Source: Deltaproteobacteria bacterium (lineage in GTDB: Bacteria > Myxococcota_A > UBA9160 > UBA4427). From it: a stretch of DNA of 64,000 nucleotides. The position numbers and the translations under genes were made by a program. The DNA lies in contig JAJDAN010000089.1 in assembly GCA_029261855.1 (NCBI GenBank), forward strand, positions 124,001 through 188,000. The letters run 5' to 3'. The notes under the pieces are model-generated. The model ran no database searches. It had not been told where the DNA came from and saw only the letters and a list, made by a program, of their open reading frames with translations. Of this stretch, positions 24,932 through 32,796 are shown one piece after another (the first letter of the stretch is position 1; each line of letters starts with the position of its first letter).

Positions 24932-25357
24932 ATGCGTGAGACACTTCAGCCCGGCATCCGTCACAGCTTCCGCTTCACGGTGCCGAACGACAAGCTCGTT
25001 CCCGCCCTGTATCCGGAAGCGCCCGAGTTCCAGGCGATGCCGAAGGTGTTTGCGAGCGGCTACCTGATCGGACTGATCGAGTGGGTGTGCATCCAGGCGG
25101 TGAATCCGCACATCGACTGGCCCCGGGAACAGTCCGTCGGCACCCATTTCGATCTGAGCCACGCGGCGCCGACCCCAGCGGGTTGCCCCGTCGAAGTCGA
25201 GGTGGAGCTCATCGAGGTGGAGAAACGGCGCGTGAAGTTCCGGGTCTCCGCACGGGACGACGTCGGAACGATCTCCGAGGGCACGCACGAACGCTTCGTC
25301 GTCGACGCCGAGCGCTTCGGGGCAGCCCTGAAGCAACGGTCCGCGGGCGACTCGTGA
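24932..25357 (+). CDS. Hot-dog thioesterase, FlK-like
   Basis: A 141-residue single hot-dog domain. The layout follows the fluoroacetyl-CoA thioesterase (FlK) family: KVFASGYLIGLIEWVCIQAV with the conserved Glu in LIEW, then VGTHFDLSHAAPTPAG with the conserved His, and a last strand with EGTHERFVV. Family members cleave short or modified acyl-CoA. The substrate here is unknown. The upstream gap 24763-24931 (169 bp) holds no evident gene. GGAGGT lies six bases before the ATG. The PilZ gene follows after 46 bp. Confidence 0.82.
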   Translation: MRETLQPGIRHSFRFTVPNDKLVPALYPEAPEFQAMPKVFASGYLIGLIEWVCIQAVNPHIDWPREQSVGTHFDLSHAAPTPAGCPVEVEVELIEVEKRRVKFRVSARDDVGTISEGTHERFVVDAERFGAALKQRSAGDS

Positions 25358-25403
25358 GCCGCGTCACCAACGGCCGGGTCGCGGGCGGCCGATCCGTAGG
25401 GAC

Positions 25404-25745
25404 ATGGCCTGCAACAAGAGCTTCGAGCGCTTTCGCTACCGCCTGACCTGTGATCTCGTCATCGGAGACGACCGCCACGGGGCGATCGTCACCGACCTCT
25501 CGGCCAGCGGGTTGTACGTGCGCACGCAGCACAAGATCGGACCGGGCAGCCGCGTTTTGCTCGTCCTGCACGAGCAGGCCGGCGAGCTGGAGGTCGACGC
25601 GGAGGTCGTGCGCGAGCATCGCATGAGCCGCCACCACACGACCGGCATCCCGAGCGGCCTCGGCGTACGCATCACCGCCGCGCCCGAAGCGTACTTCCAG
25701 CTCCTGACCCGCCTGATGCAGCAAGCGCCAGCACCGGCTCGCTAG
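25404..25745 (+). CDS. PilZ-domain protein (c-di-GMP receptor)
   Basis: A 113-residue protein consisting of a single PilZ domain. The arginine motif is RFRYRL near the N-terminus, and the second motif is Asp-Leu-Ser-Ala-Ser-Gly (about 33-38), fitting the [D/N]xSxxG consensus that binds c-di-GMP. The rest is a six-stranded barrel with a C-terminal helix. No partner domain is present, so it probably acts by protein interaction. Its TAG stop is part of a CTAG palindrome (25742-25745) that is also the stop of the MAPEG gene on the other strand. Confidence 0.85.
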   Translation: MACNKSFERFRYRLTCDLVIGDDRHGAIVTDLSASGLYVRTQHKIGPGSRVLLVLHEQAGELEVDAEVVREHRMSRHHTTGIPSGLGVRITAAPEAYFQLLTRLMQQAPAPAR

Positions 25746-26161
25746 CGCCCGACGACCAGCACGCCCCACATCGACAGCAGTACGAACCAGCTCGAGAAGT
25801 ACGCAGCAATGCGCGGGTTCAACCGGTTCGTCCCGGTGTGGATGTAGGCGTGAACGGCGCGAATCGCCACGTATGCCCAGGCGAGCACCAGGAACGCGGT
25901 CGTCGCCTCGCCCAGGACCATGGCGACGAGGCAGGCGGCATAGAACAGCACCGGCGCCTCGAAGAGGTTTGCGAAGTGTCGCGACAGCTGGATCGAGGCA
26001 TCGGCTTCGCCCTCGCCTTGATAGGTCTTGAAGTAGCCGGCGGGAACGCTGCCCTGCCGGACCTGCGACAACCGGCTGCGAAACAGGGCCACGAGCACCG
26101 TCGCGGTCAGGACGACCATCGCGGCCATCGGGTAGACCAGAATCCTTGCATCCATCGACAT
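25742..26161 (-). CDS. MAPEG-family membrane protein
   Basis: A 139-residue protein with four membrane helices, in the MAPEG (membrane-associated eicosanoid/glutathione) family. Diagnostic segments are SRHFANLFEAPVLFYAACLVAMV (helix 2, with the glutathione-contacting residues) and AWAYVAIRAVHAYIHTGTN. Bacterial members may be microsomal-type glutathione transferases. The stop is shared with the convergent PilZ gene through CTAG. It lies five bases downstream of the alpha/beta hydrolase gene stop, so the two are probably one operon under the TetR-controlled promoter. Confidence 0.88.
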   Translation of the reverse strand: MSMDARILVYPMAAMVVLTATVLVALFRSRLSQVRQGSVPAGYFKTYQGEGEADASIQLSRHFANLFEAPVLFYAACLVAMVLGEATTAFLVLAWAYVAIRAVHAYIHTGTNRLNPRIAAYFSSWFVLLSMWGVLVVGR

Positions 26162-26166
26162 CGCGC

Positions 26167-27048
26167 TCAGCTCGCCTCCCAGTGCTTTCTCAGCTCCGCG
26201 ATCAGCTCCGCCGAGCGCTCCTGGGGGAAGAATAGCTTCGCGCCCGGCAGCTCGACCACGCGCGTTGCGCCCGGGATGGTTCGCGCCAGCCAATGCGCCC
26301 ATTCGATATCGAAGAACACATCACCGGTGCCCCACACGAGCAGGGTCGGTGCCTCGAGCCTCGCGAGGTCGGCTTCGACGGCAACCGTCTGGCGACAGTC
26401 CATCGCCTCGAAGAAGCGGACGAGGTCGGCGGCACGCTCGGGACTGGTCGCGAACGGTTCGAGGTAGATGCGCAGGGATTCGTCGCTCAGCTGAGACGGG
26501 TCCTCGAAGCCGACGCCCAGCGCGCCGCGCGCGAGGTCCAGATTGGCGACCATCGCCGGCAGCATGGCCGTCAGCTGCCCGCTCGCGGCGGCGGCGACGG
26601 TCGGCACGAACGCCTCCGGCGGCCAGTTGTCGTGGGTGTCGCAGTTGGTGAGGACCAGACTGCGAATGCGATCCCGATGCGTCGCCGCGAAGATCTGGGC
26701 GATGCCGCCTCCGCTGTCGTTCGCGACGAGGTCGACGCGGTCGATGCCGAGGGCGTCGAGAAGCTGACGGAGCATCTCGGCCTGGCCCGCGAACGAGAGG
26801 TCGACACCCGCCCTCGCCTCCGTCGCGCCGTGCGCGAGCAGGTCGACGGCGATACAGCGGCGCACATCCGAGAGCTGCTCGAGACTGTCTCGCCAGAGGT
26901 GACCGTTCAGGAAGACGCCATGGACGAAGAGAGCGACCGGACCGGCACCGCGCTCGACATAGGCGATCCTCCCGGCCGGGGCGTCGACGAATTTCTTTGT
27001 AACAACAGTTGCTTGCGGGTTCATGGCCTTCTCTTTTGAATTTGACAT
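26167..27048 (-). CDS. Alpha/beta hydrolase with Asp-type nucleophile elbow
   Basis: A 293-residue enzyme of the haloalkane dehalogenase/epoxide hydrolase-like branch. The HG oxyanion motif is FVHGVFLNGHLW (about 41-52). The nucleophile elbow reads LVANDSGGGIAQ, where Asp111 takes the place of the usual serine, although Ser112 cannot be excluded. The C-terminal acid and His regions are LLVWGTGDVFFD and the last helix. Two starts are possible: ATG at 27048, which lies six bases after a CATATT -10 and would be leaderless, or ATG at 27024 with AGAGAAGG upstream. It is divergent from the TetR gene and shares its palindromic control region; the MAPEG gene follows. Confidence 0.82.
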   Translation of the reverse strand: MSNSKEKAMNPQATVVTKKFVDAPAGRIAYVERGAGPVALFVHGVFLNGHLWRDSLEQLSDVRRCIAVDLLAHGATEARAGVDLSFAGQAEMLRQLLDALGIDRVDLVANDSGGGIAQIFAATHRDRIRSLVLTNCDTHDNWPPEAFVPTVAAAASGQLTAMLPAMVANLDLARGALGVGFEDPSQLSDESLRIYLEPFATSPERAADLVRFFEAMDCRQTVAVEADLARLEAPTLLVWGTGDVFFDIEWAHWLARTIPGATRVVELPGAKLFFPQERSAELIAELRKHWEAS

Positions 27049-27083
27049 GATCGAAATATGTCACATGATTACATCATGTCAAA
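27041..27083. promoter_or_regulatory. Divergent TetR-type operator and face-to-face promoters
   Basis: An A/T-rich island in a GC-rich region. Outer arms TTTGACATGAT (27041-27051) and ATCATGTCAAA (27073-27083) are perfect inverted repeats. A tighter palindrome ACATGAT-TAC-ATCATGT lies at 27064-27080. Each outer arm holds a consensus TTGACA -35: 27042-27047 rightward, 27077-27082 leftward. With 16-bp spacers the -10 boxes are CATGAT (27064-27069) and CATATT (27055-27060, minus). The inner palindrome covers the rightward -10 and the leftward -35, so one bound repressor could silence both directions. Both -10 boxes sit six bases before an ATG-TCA-AA start. Confidence 0.75.
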
Positions 27084-27738
27084 CGGAAAACCCGCGCCCT
27101 CGCCGGCTGGATTCCCCGTCTGGCTATGGTTGGCCGCCATGGCGGGCCGGACCCTGCGTGACGAGCACGCTGAGATCACGCGACGAGAGCTGGTCAGCGC
27201 CGCGCGCGACCTCTTCGGTCGCCGCGGCTTCGCGGGGACCGGAGTCGACGAGGTCGCGGCACAGGCTCGGGTGACGCGAGGCGCGCTCTACCACCACTTC
27301 CCGGGGAAGAAGGACGTCTTCCTCGCGGTCTTCGAGCAGGTCCAGGGCGAGTTGCGCGAGATCGTCGCGCGCGCCGCCGCGCAAGAGAGCGACGCCTGGG
27401 AACGCATGCGCGTGTCGCTACGCGTCTTCCTGGACGCCTGTTCGGAGCCGGGCATCCAGCGGATCCTGCTCGAGGACGGTCCGGCGGTGCTCGGCTGGGC
27501 GCGCTGGCGGGAGATCGACGCGCGCTACTTCATGGGCGGAATGATCGCAGGCCTCGAAGAGCTGATCGCCGAAGGCAGGCTGAAGGCTCTCGACGCCGAG
27601 GTGCTGGGTCACCTGATCCTGGCCGTCGTCACCGAGGCCGCGATGATGCTGGCGGACACTGCGGACGTGGACGCGACACGCGCCGAGGCCGAGCGCGCCC
27701 TCGACGCCATCTTCGAGGGGCTGCGCGCCGACTCGTGA
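27076..27738 (+). CDS. TetR-family transcriptional regulator
   Basis: About 220 residues. The HTH is in residues 37-82: RRELVSAARDLFGRRGFAGT followed by VDEVAAQARVTRGALYHHFPGKKDVF. The C-terminal ligand-binding domain is helical, with ILLEDGPAVLGWARWREIDARYFMGG as the dimer or ligand region. It most likely represses the divergent hydrolase-MAPEG operon and itself through the palindrome just upstream. The start is uncertain: ATG 27058 lies inside the operator, ATG 27076 is six bases after a -10 box (leaderless), and ATG 27139 is eight bases after another -10-like TATGGT. I show 27076. The stop overlaps the TSUP permease GTG. Confidence 0.87.
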   Translation: MSNGKPAPSPAGFPVWLWLAAMAGRTLRDEHAEITRRELVSAARDLFGRRGFAGTGVDEVAAQARVTRGALYHHFPGKKDVFLAVFEQVQGELREIVARAAAQESDAWERMRVSLRVFLDACSEPGIQRILLEDGPAVLGWARWREIDARYFMGGMIAGLEELIAEGRLKALDAEVLGHLILAVVTEAAMMLADTADVDATRAEAERALDAIFEGLRADS

Positions 27739-28478
27739 TCGACGATCCCTGGTTCTATGCGACCGCAGTCGTCGCCGTGCTGCTGCTCGGGATCGCGAAG
27801 GGGGGCCTCGCGGGCGGGATCGGACTCGTCGCGGTGCCGCTGATGTCGCTCACCATCGAGCCCGCCCGGGCCGCAGCGATCCTGCTTCCAATCCTGATGC
27901 TGATGGACCTGACCGCACTGCGCCCCTGGTGGGGCCAATGGGACGGCTTCAACCTGCGCACCATGGCACCCGGGGCCGTGATCGGCACCGGGATCGGACT
28001 CGCCACCTTCGACCTGCTCTCGCCGGATGCGTTGCGCGTCCTGGTGGGAAGCATCGCGCTCGTATTCTCGCTGCGCTGGTGGCTGGCGCGCGACGTCGGT
28101 CCGGCGCGAGAAGCCGGCTATCTGCGCGGCACGCTCTGGTCGACCCTCGCGGGCTTCACCAGCTTCAGCGTGCACGCCGGAGGACCGCCACTCCACATCT
28201 ATCTGCTCTCTCAAAAGCTCGACAAGAAGACCTTTCAGGCGACGACGGTCGCCTTCTTCTTCGGGGTGAACTGGCTCAAGCTCGGCCCCTATGCGTGGCT
28301 CGGGCAGCTCGACGGCTCGAACCTCGCGACTTCACTCCTGCTCTCGCCGCTGGCGCCGGTGGGCATCGGCCTCGGCACCTGGCTGCATCACCGCATCGAC
28401 GAGAAGCTGTTCTTCCGGGTGGTGTACGCGTCGCTGCTCGTGCTGGGACTGAAGCTGATCCAGGACGGACTGAGCTAG
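27735..28478 (+). CDS. Sulfite exporter TauE/SafE (TSUP) family permease
   Basis: A 247-residue membrane protein with seven or eight helices. TSUP signatures are KGGLAGGIGLVAVPLM near the N-terminus and the mirrored HAGGPPLHIYLLSQKLDKKTF in the second half. The family moves small organosulfur or C2 anions, such as sulfite, sulfoacetate and 3-sulfolactate, outward or inward; the substrate here is unknown. The GTG start overlaps the TetR stop (GTGA), so it is translationally coupled to the regulator. Its TAG stop is the first TAG of the type 2 repeat at 28475-28690. Confidence 0.87.
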   Translation: MIDDPWFYATAVVAVLLLGIAKGGLAGGIGLVAVPLMSLTIEPARAAAILLPILMLMDLTALRPWWGQWDGFNLRTMAPGAVIGTGIGLATFDLLSPDALRVLVGSIALVFSLRWWLARDVGPAREAGYLRGTLWSTLAGFTSFSVHAGGPPLHIYLLSQKLDKKTFQATTVAFFFGVNWLKLGPYAWLGQLDGSNLATSLLLSPLAPVGIGLGTWLHHRIDEKLFFRVVYASLLVLGLKLIQDGLS

Positions 28479-28690
28479 CCCCGATCCGTCATGCGGATCA
28501 GGGCGCGACTCCAATGCGCGGCCGGGAGCCCACTACGGGGCTGCCCGCGCGGCATCCCGAGACTGCCGACAGGATCTCACACCCGTGAGGTTCTCCTGTT
28601 CCAGCCGCATCCGCTCGCGAAGCCGGTTCCGAAGGGTTCTACCCGGAACTCCGCGCGCTCGAAGCCAAGGCAATGACGCATTGGGGCTAG
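28475..28690 (+). repeat. CTAG-bounded repeat, type 2 (copy B)
   Basis: A 216-bp element with terminal inverted repeats CTAGCCCC (28475-28482) and GGGGCTAG (28683-28690). Internal hairpins are GATCCG-TCATG-CGGATC (28483-28499) and GTTCCG/CGGAAC (28626-28631 with 28644-28649). It matches 10842-11055 in inverted orientation. It fills almost the whole gap between the TSUP gene and the next membrane protein gene. I see no promoter or gene in it. Confidence 0.78.
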
Positions 28691-28707
28691 GCCCCAGGCG
28701 GCGTCAG

Positions 28708-29421
28708 CTATGCGGCGGGGGCGGCTGCCACGACGGATCGCCTGGGGAAGATCCCGATCCAGACGCAAGCCGTGATCGCGCCGTAGAGCAGTCCGCGTAC
28801 GACCTGGGCGACATCCGCCGCCGCCTGATCGCCGGCGGCCTGCGCCAGACCGGTTGCGATTGCGAGCAGACAGACGCCGACGAAGAAAACCGTCGTGAGT
28901 GTCCAGACGAGGTACTGCCGCACGGCCATCGGGTCGCTCAGCCCTAGCGCGAGGCGGCGGCGCCCGCGTGACCACAAGATCCCGCTCTCGACGGCGGACC
29001 ACGCGAAAGGAGCCGCGACCGCCAACTGGTTGATGTGCGAGCTGAGAAGCGTGTAGTCGTAGTCGAGCAAGGAGACCTGTGCGTGCTGATCCCAGACGAG
29101 GGCACCGATCACGCCGGAACCGCACGCGAATGCAGCGATGCCTCCGGCGAGTCCGGGCCGGAAGGTGCGCGCGATGAAGACGCACAGCAGCAGCATGGCG
29201 GCGCGAATCGCGATCTCTCCGGTCCAGGCAAGGGGAAGAGAATCGAGCGGCTTCGCTGCCGGCAGGGCCAGCAGCCCGACGCCCCCGAGGCAAATGGCAG
29301 CCAACGCGATCGTGTGCAGCCCGACTCCGTCACGGCGCGTCGCCGCGCCGAGCTTGATGCCCACCGCGACCCCGATCAACGCGAACGAGAGCTTGCCGAG
29401 AAGAAGAATCAGTCCAGCCAT
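28708..29421 (-). CDS. Hypothetical seven-helix membrane protein (paralogue of 24004-24762)
   Basis: A 237-residue integral membrane protein with about seven hydrophobic helices. A loop near residue 155 reads RRRLALGLSDPMAVRQYL, close to the corresponding loop of the protein at 24004-24762. No known family is recognised and no catalytic residues stand out. The ATG has GAGGGGG upstream. It converges on the type 2 repeat and is divergent from the P450 gene. Confidence 0.7.
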   Translation of the reverse strand: MAGLILLLGKLSFALIGVAVGIKLGAATRRDGVGLHTIALAAICLGGVGLLALPAAKPLDSLPLAWTGEIAIRAAMLLLCVFIARTFRPGLAGGIAAFACGSGVIGALVWDQHAQVSLLDYDYTLLSSHINQLAVAAPFAWSAVESGILWSRGRRRLALGLSDPMAVRQYLVWTLTTVFFVGVCLLAIATGLAQAAGDQAAADVAQVVRGLLYGAITACVWIGIFPRRSVVAAAPAA

Positions 29422-29532
29422 CGCCCCCTCCGACACTTCTCGTCGACGCGACGGCTCGCGGTCTTGAGAGAGAGAGGGGCCGTAGGGGCGGAGCCCCGCC
29501 CTGGGGTACCGTGCCCGCATTGGAGGTCTTCC

Positions 29533-30777
29533 GTGAGCACGCCCGCCATCCCCGACTTCTCCGACCCCGAGACCTTCGAACGCGCCATGCCCCACGAATC
29601 ACTCGCCTGGCTACGCGCGAACGAACCGATCTACTGGCAGCGTGCGAAAAGTGGCGCGCGCCCCGTGGGCATGGACGACTGGCCCGAAGCCCGAGGCTTC
29701 TGGTTGGTCACTCGCTACGACGATCTGCAGACGATCTCGCGCGACCAGGCGACTTTTTCGTCCGAGCGCGGGACCACCGTCGTCCGTGACATCTCGCCCG
29801 ACCTGCTCGATCGACTGCGCATCTGGATGATCAACCAGGACCACCCGCGTCACACGCGGCTGCGCAAGCTCATCAACGCCGGATTCACACCGCGGATGAT
29901 CCAGCGCATGGAGCAGCACATCCGTGATCTGACCCGAAGCGTCGTCGACGGCGTCGCCCGGCGCGGCACCTGCGACTTCGTCGCCGATGTTGCCGCCGAG
30001 CTACCCCTGCTGGTGATCGCCGAGCTGGTGGGCGCGCCCGTCGAAGACCGCGCCAAGCTCTTCGACTGGAGCAATCGACTGATCGGATTCGAGGACCCCG
30101 ACCTGCAAGGCCCGACTGGGCAGCAGGACACCATGCTCGAGATGTTCGAGTACGCGGGCGCCCTGGCAAAACTCCGCAGAGATGACCCGCGCGAGGACCT
30201 CACGTCGGTACTCGTCAACGCCGAGGTCGACGGGGAGAAGCTCGATGAGCTCGGCTTCAACATGTTCTTCATCCTTTTGATCCTGGCCGGCAACGAGACC
30301 ACCCGCAACGCGATCTCCGGCGGGATGCTGGCGCTGTCCGAGCACCCGGACCAGAAGCAGCGTCTGGTCAGCGACCGCGACCTGCTGCCCACGGCCACGG
30401 ACGAGATCCTGCGCTTCGTCAGTCCCGTCATCTACATGCGCCGCACGGCCACGCGGGACGTCACCCTGCGCGGGCAGAAGATCGCCGAGAACGACAAGGT
30501 GGTGCTCTGCTATCCGGCGGCGAACCGCGACCCGGCGATCTTCTCGCCACCCGACGCGTTCGACGTCACCCGCGACCCGAACCCGCACGTGGCCTTCGGC
30601 TACGGACCCCACTACTGCCTCGGCGCCAACCTCGCGCGGATGGAGATCCAGTGCATCTTCGACGAGCTACTGCGGCGCTTGCCTGACATCGAGGTCGCGG
30701 GCCCCGTTCGGCGCCTGCGTTCGACGGTGGTGAACAGCGTCAAGTCGTTGCCCGTACGCTTCACGCCCGAAGGCTGA
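29533..30777 (+). CDS. Cytochrome P450
   Basis: A 414-residue soluble bacterial P450. The I-helix oxygen-binding motif is LAGNETTRN (251-259), the ExxR pair is in DEILRF (about 290-295), and the haem loop FGYGPHYCLGANLAR has the ligand Cys362. The 'DPNPHVAFGYGPHYCLG' context and NQDHPRHTRLR are typical of the CYP class near CYP125/CYP142 and other proteobacterial lipid or terpenoid hydroxylases. No ferredoxin gene is adjacent, so its redox partner is elsewhere. GTG start with GGAGGT six bases upstream. The 3' end overlaps the convergent epoxide hydrolase gene by 17 bp. Confidence 0.93.
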   Translation: MSTPAIPDFSDPETFERAMPHESLAWLRANEPIYWQRAKSGARPVGMDDWPEARGFWLVTRYDDLQTISRDQATFSSERGTTVVRDISPDLLDRLRIWMINQDHPRHTRLRKLINAGFTPRMIQRMEQHIRDLTRSVVDGVARRGTCDFVADVAAELPLLVIAELVGAPVEDRAKLFDWSNRLIGFEDPDLQGPTGQQDTMLEMFEYAGALAKLRRDDPREDLTSVLVNAEVDGEKLDELGFNMFFILLILAGNETTRNAISGGMLALSEHPDQKQRLVSDRDLLPTATDEILRFVSPVIYMRRTATRDVTLRGQKIAENDKVVLCYPAANRDPAIFSPPDAFDVTRDPNPHVAFGYGPHYCLGANLARMEIQCIFDELLRRLPDIEVAGPVRRLRSTVVNSVKSLPVRFTPEG

Positions 30778-31741
30778 CACGGTCGAGCCAGGCGATCAGA
30801 CGCTGGTTCACGACGTCCGGCGCTTCCTGCTGCATCCAATGGGCCACCTTCTCGACGAGGTGAAGCTCGAGGTCCGAGCAGAGCGCTCGCATGGGCTCCG
30901 CGAACTCGGGGCGCAAGCCCGGGTCCCATTCGGCCGTCAACATCAGGCACGGGAGGGAGAGCGGTTGGGTGCCCAGGGCGGGATGCTCGTCCGCGTTCCG
31001 GTCGATGTTGCGATACCAGTTGATGCCCCCGCGGAAGCCCGTGCGTTCGAAGACCCGGCAGTAGTGGTCGAGGTCCTCGGCGCTGCCGAGCCGCTCACCC
31101 AGCACCGGCCAACGGGCCGCTCCTCGAAACGGGTTCATGTCGAGACTGCCACTCGCGAGCGCGAAACGCAGCACCTGCTCGAGGGGCACGCCCGTGCGAA
31201 AGACGCGCGTCAGGATGGCGCGAACGTTGGCGTCCATCTCGGCTTCCGCGATTCCGGCTTCCTGGAACCACGCCACGTACTGCCGCTCGACGGCGCCCCC
31301 TACGACCCGGAGATGCGTTGCCACGCTCGGGAACGGCATGTACGGGGTGCAGAGGCCCGCGACCCCGAGCACGCGTTCGGGGTGGAGCACCGGCATGGCC
31401 CAGGCCACGAAGCCTCCCCAGTCGTGGCCTACGAAGTACGCGCGCTCGATGTCGAGCGCATCCAGCAGCCCGACGAGGTCGCCCGTGAGATCGGCGATCC
31501 CATAGTCGGTGACGTCCGGCGGTGCACTGCTGGCCCCGCACCCTCGCTGATCGGGTGCGATCGCGCGGTAGCCCGCTTCGGCGACCCGGGCGAGCTGATT
31601 GCGCCAGCCGAACGCGACATCGGGGAAGCCGTGGCAGAAGACCACGGCCGGGCCCGACCCGACCTGGTGCGTAGAGAGCGTGATCGGGTCTTCGCGTGCT
31701 CGCGTCGGGAGCTGGATGGGTGTCGCGGAGGGGAACGGCAT
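30761..31741 (-). CDS. Epoxide hydrolase (alpha/beta fold)
   Basis: A 326-residue soluble epoxide hydrolase. It has the HGxP oxyanion motif HGFPD (37-41), DQRGCGAS (64-71), and the nucleophile elbow VGHDWGG with Asp107. The C-terminal acid and His lie in EWDPGL and VEKVAHWMQQEAPD. The cap region includes residues that normally supply the two ring-opening tyrosines (for example INWYRNI). It would convert epoxides to diols and is plausibly linked to the neighbouring P450, whose 3' end overlaps it. It is divergent from the envelope-acylation operon that starts at 31813. Confidence 0.92.
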   Translation of the reverse strand: MPFPSATPIQLPTRAREDPITLSTHQVGSGPAVVFCHGFPDVAFGWRNQLARVAEAGYRAIAPDQRGCGASSAPPDVTDYGIADLTGDLVGLLDALDIERAYFVGHDWGGFVAWAMPVLHPERVLGVAGLCTPYMPFPSVATHLRVVGGAVERQYVAWFQEAGIAEAEMDANVRAILTRVFRTGVPLEQVLRFALASGSLDMNPFRGAARWPVLGERLGSAEDLDHYCRVFERTGFRGGINWYRNIDRNADEHPALGTQPLSLPCLMLTAEWDPGLRPEFAEPMRALCSDLELHLVEKVAHWMQQEAPDVVNQRLIAWLDRVSLRA

Positions 31742-31812
31742 CGCGCGAGCATATCGGAGAGCGCAGCCCGCCCGCGCCCTGCGATAGAGTCGGCCCAGGG
31801 ACGGAGTCGGCG

Positions 31813-32796
31813 ATGATTCAGGACAGCGACGAGTGGCTGCACGAGGTCGGGAGCGACCCCGCCTGGCAGGAGAGCTTCTACTTCAACTGGGCCGATCCCG
31901 CGCGCCGAAGCTTTACCCTGGCTCGAACGGGCTACCGCTTCCACCCGCGCAAGACCGACGGACTGGCGATCTCCCTGCGCGACGGCGAGCTCGAGCTCTA
32001 CTACGGCCCGGCAGACCTCGACCACGAAGGAGACTGCAGCGACGAAGACCCCGCGCGGGGCATGCGCGCCGGCGATCTCGTCGTGACGATGCTCGAGCCC
32101 CTGCGGCGCTGGCGCCTGCAGATCGAAGGCGAGCGGGGCATGGACGTCGTCTTCGAGGCCCATACGCCGGCCTTCGACTATTCCGGACAGGACACGGGAG
32201 GACACGGGGGAAAGCTCGCGCGCACGATGACGGGCGCACACTTCGAACAGTCGGGCCGCGTCACGGGCTGGACGCAGTTCGGCGGGGATGATGCGCAGCG
32301 CCACGAGATCGATGCCCTCGGTCAGCGCGACAAGTCCTGGGGCGTCCGCGATTGGGATCGCCTCGAAGGTTGGGAGTGGATCAGCGGCCAGATCGGTGCG
32401 GACTTCTGCTTCAACCTCATGCAGACGATCGAGGGGGGCGAACGCCTGGACAACGGCTTCGTCTTCCGGGACGGAGCGAATCACCCCATCGCGCGGGCAC
32501 GCATCGACTACGAATGGGCCGCGCAGGAACACCAGCTGCGCCACGCGTCGATCGAGCTGGTCGAGGCGGGCGGCCGCACCCATCGGCTGCATGCCGAGGC
32601 GCTCGGCGCCTTTCCCATCCCGCGAGGCGACGTCTGGCTCGAGGAGACGCACGTCGCCTACACGCTCGAAGCCTCGGAGCATCGCGCTCGGTGCGAGGGC
32701 ACCGGGGTCGTCGAGCACGTCTGGCGGGCCACTCCCGACGAGATCGGCGCGCGCGGCCACCGTCTCGCCGCCGTCCGGAAGGCGTTGCGACCATGA
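31813..32796 (+). CDS. Lipocalin-like AttH/CrtC-type protein (hypothetical), first gene of acylation operon
   Basis: A 327-residue, Trp/Tyr-rich beta protein without signal peptide or membrane helix. The two-domain beta layout (WQESFYFNWADP near 17, then DKSWGVRDW near 178-186 at the second domain) resembles the AttH/CrtC hydratase-type lipocalin pairs and the DUF7064/7065 proteins found with lipid genes; I assign no reaction. GGAG lies seven bases before the ATG and a TAGAGT hexamer lies at 31785-31790. It overlaps the hydroxylase gene by ATGA (32793-32796). The tight coupling through seven genes suggests it works with the acylation machinery. Confidence 0.7.
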   Translation: MIQDSDEWLHEVGSDPAWQESFYFNWADPARRSFTLARTGYRFHPRKTDGLAISLRDGELELYYGPADLDHEGDCSDEDPARGMRAGDLVVTMLEPLRRWRLQIEGERGMDVVFEAHTPAFDYSGQDTGGHGGKLARTMTGAHFEQSGRVTGWTQFGGDDAQRHEIDALGQRDKSWGVRDWDRLEGWEWISGQIGADFCFNLMQTIEGGERLDNGFVFRDGANHPIARARIDYEWAAQEHQLRHASIELVEAGGRTHRLHAEALGAFPIPRGDVWLEETHVAYTLEASEHRARCEGTGVVEHVWRATPDEIGARGHRLAAVRKALRP

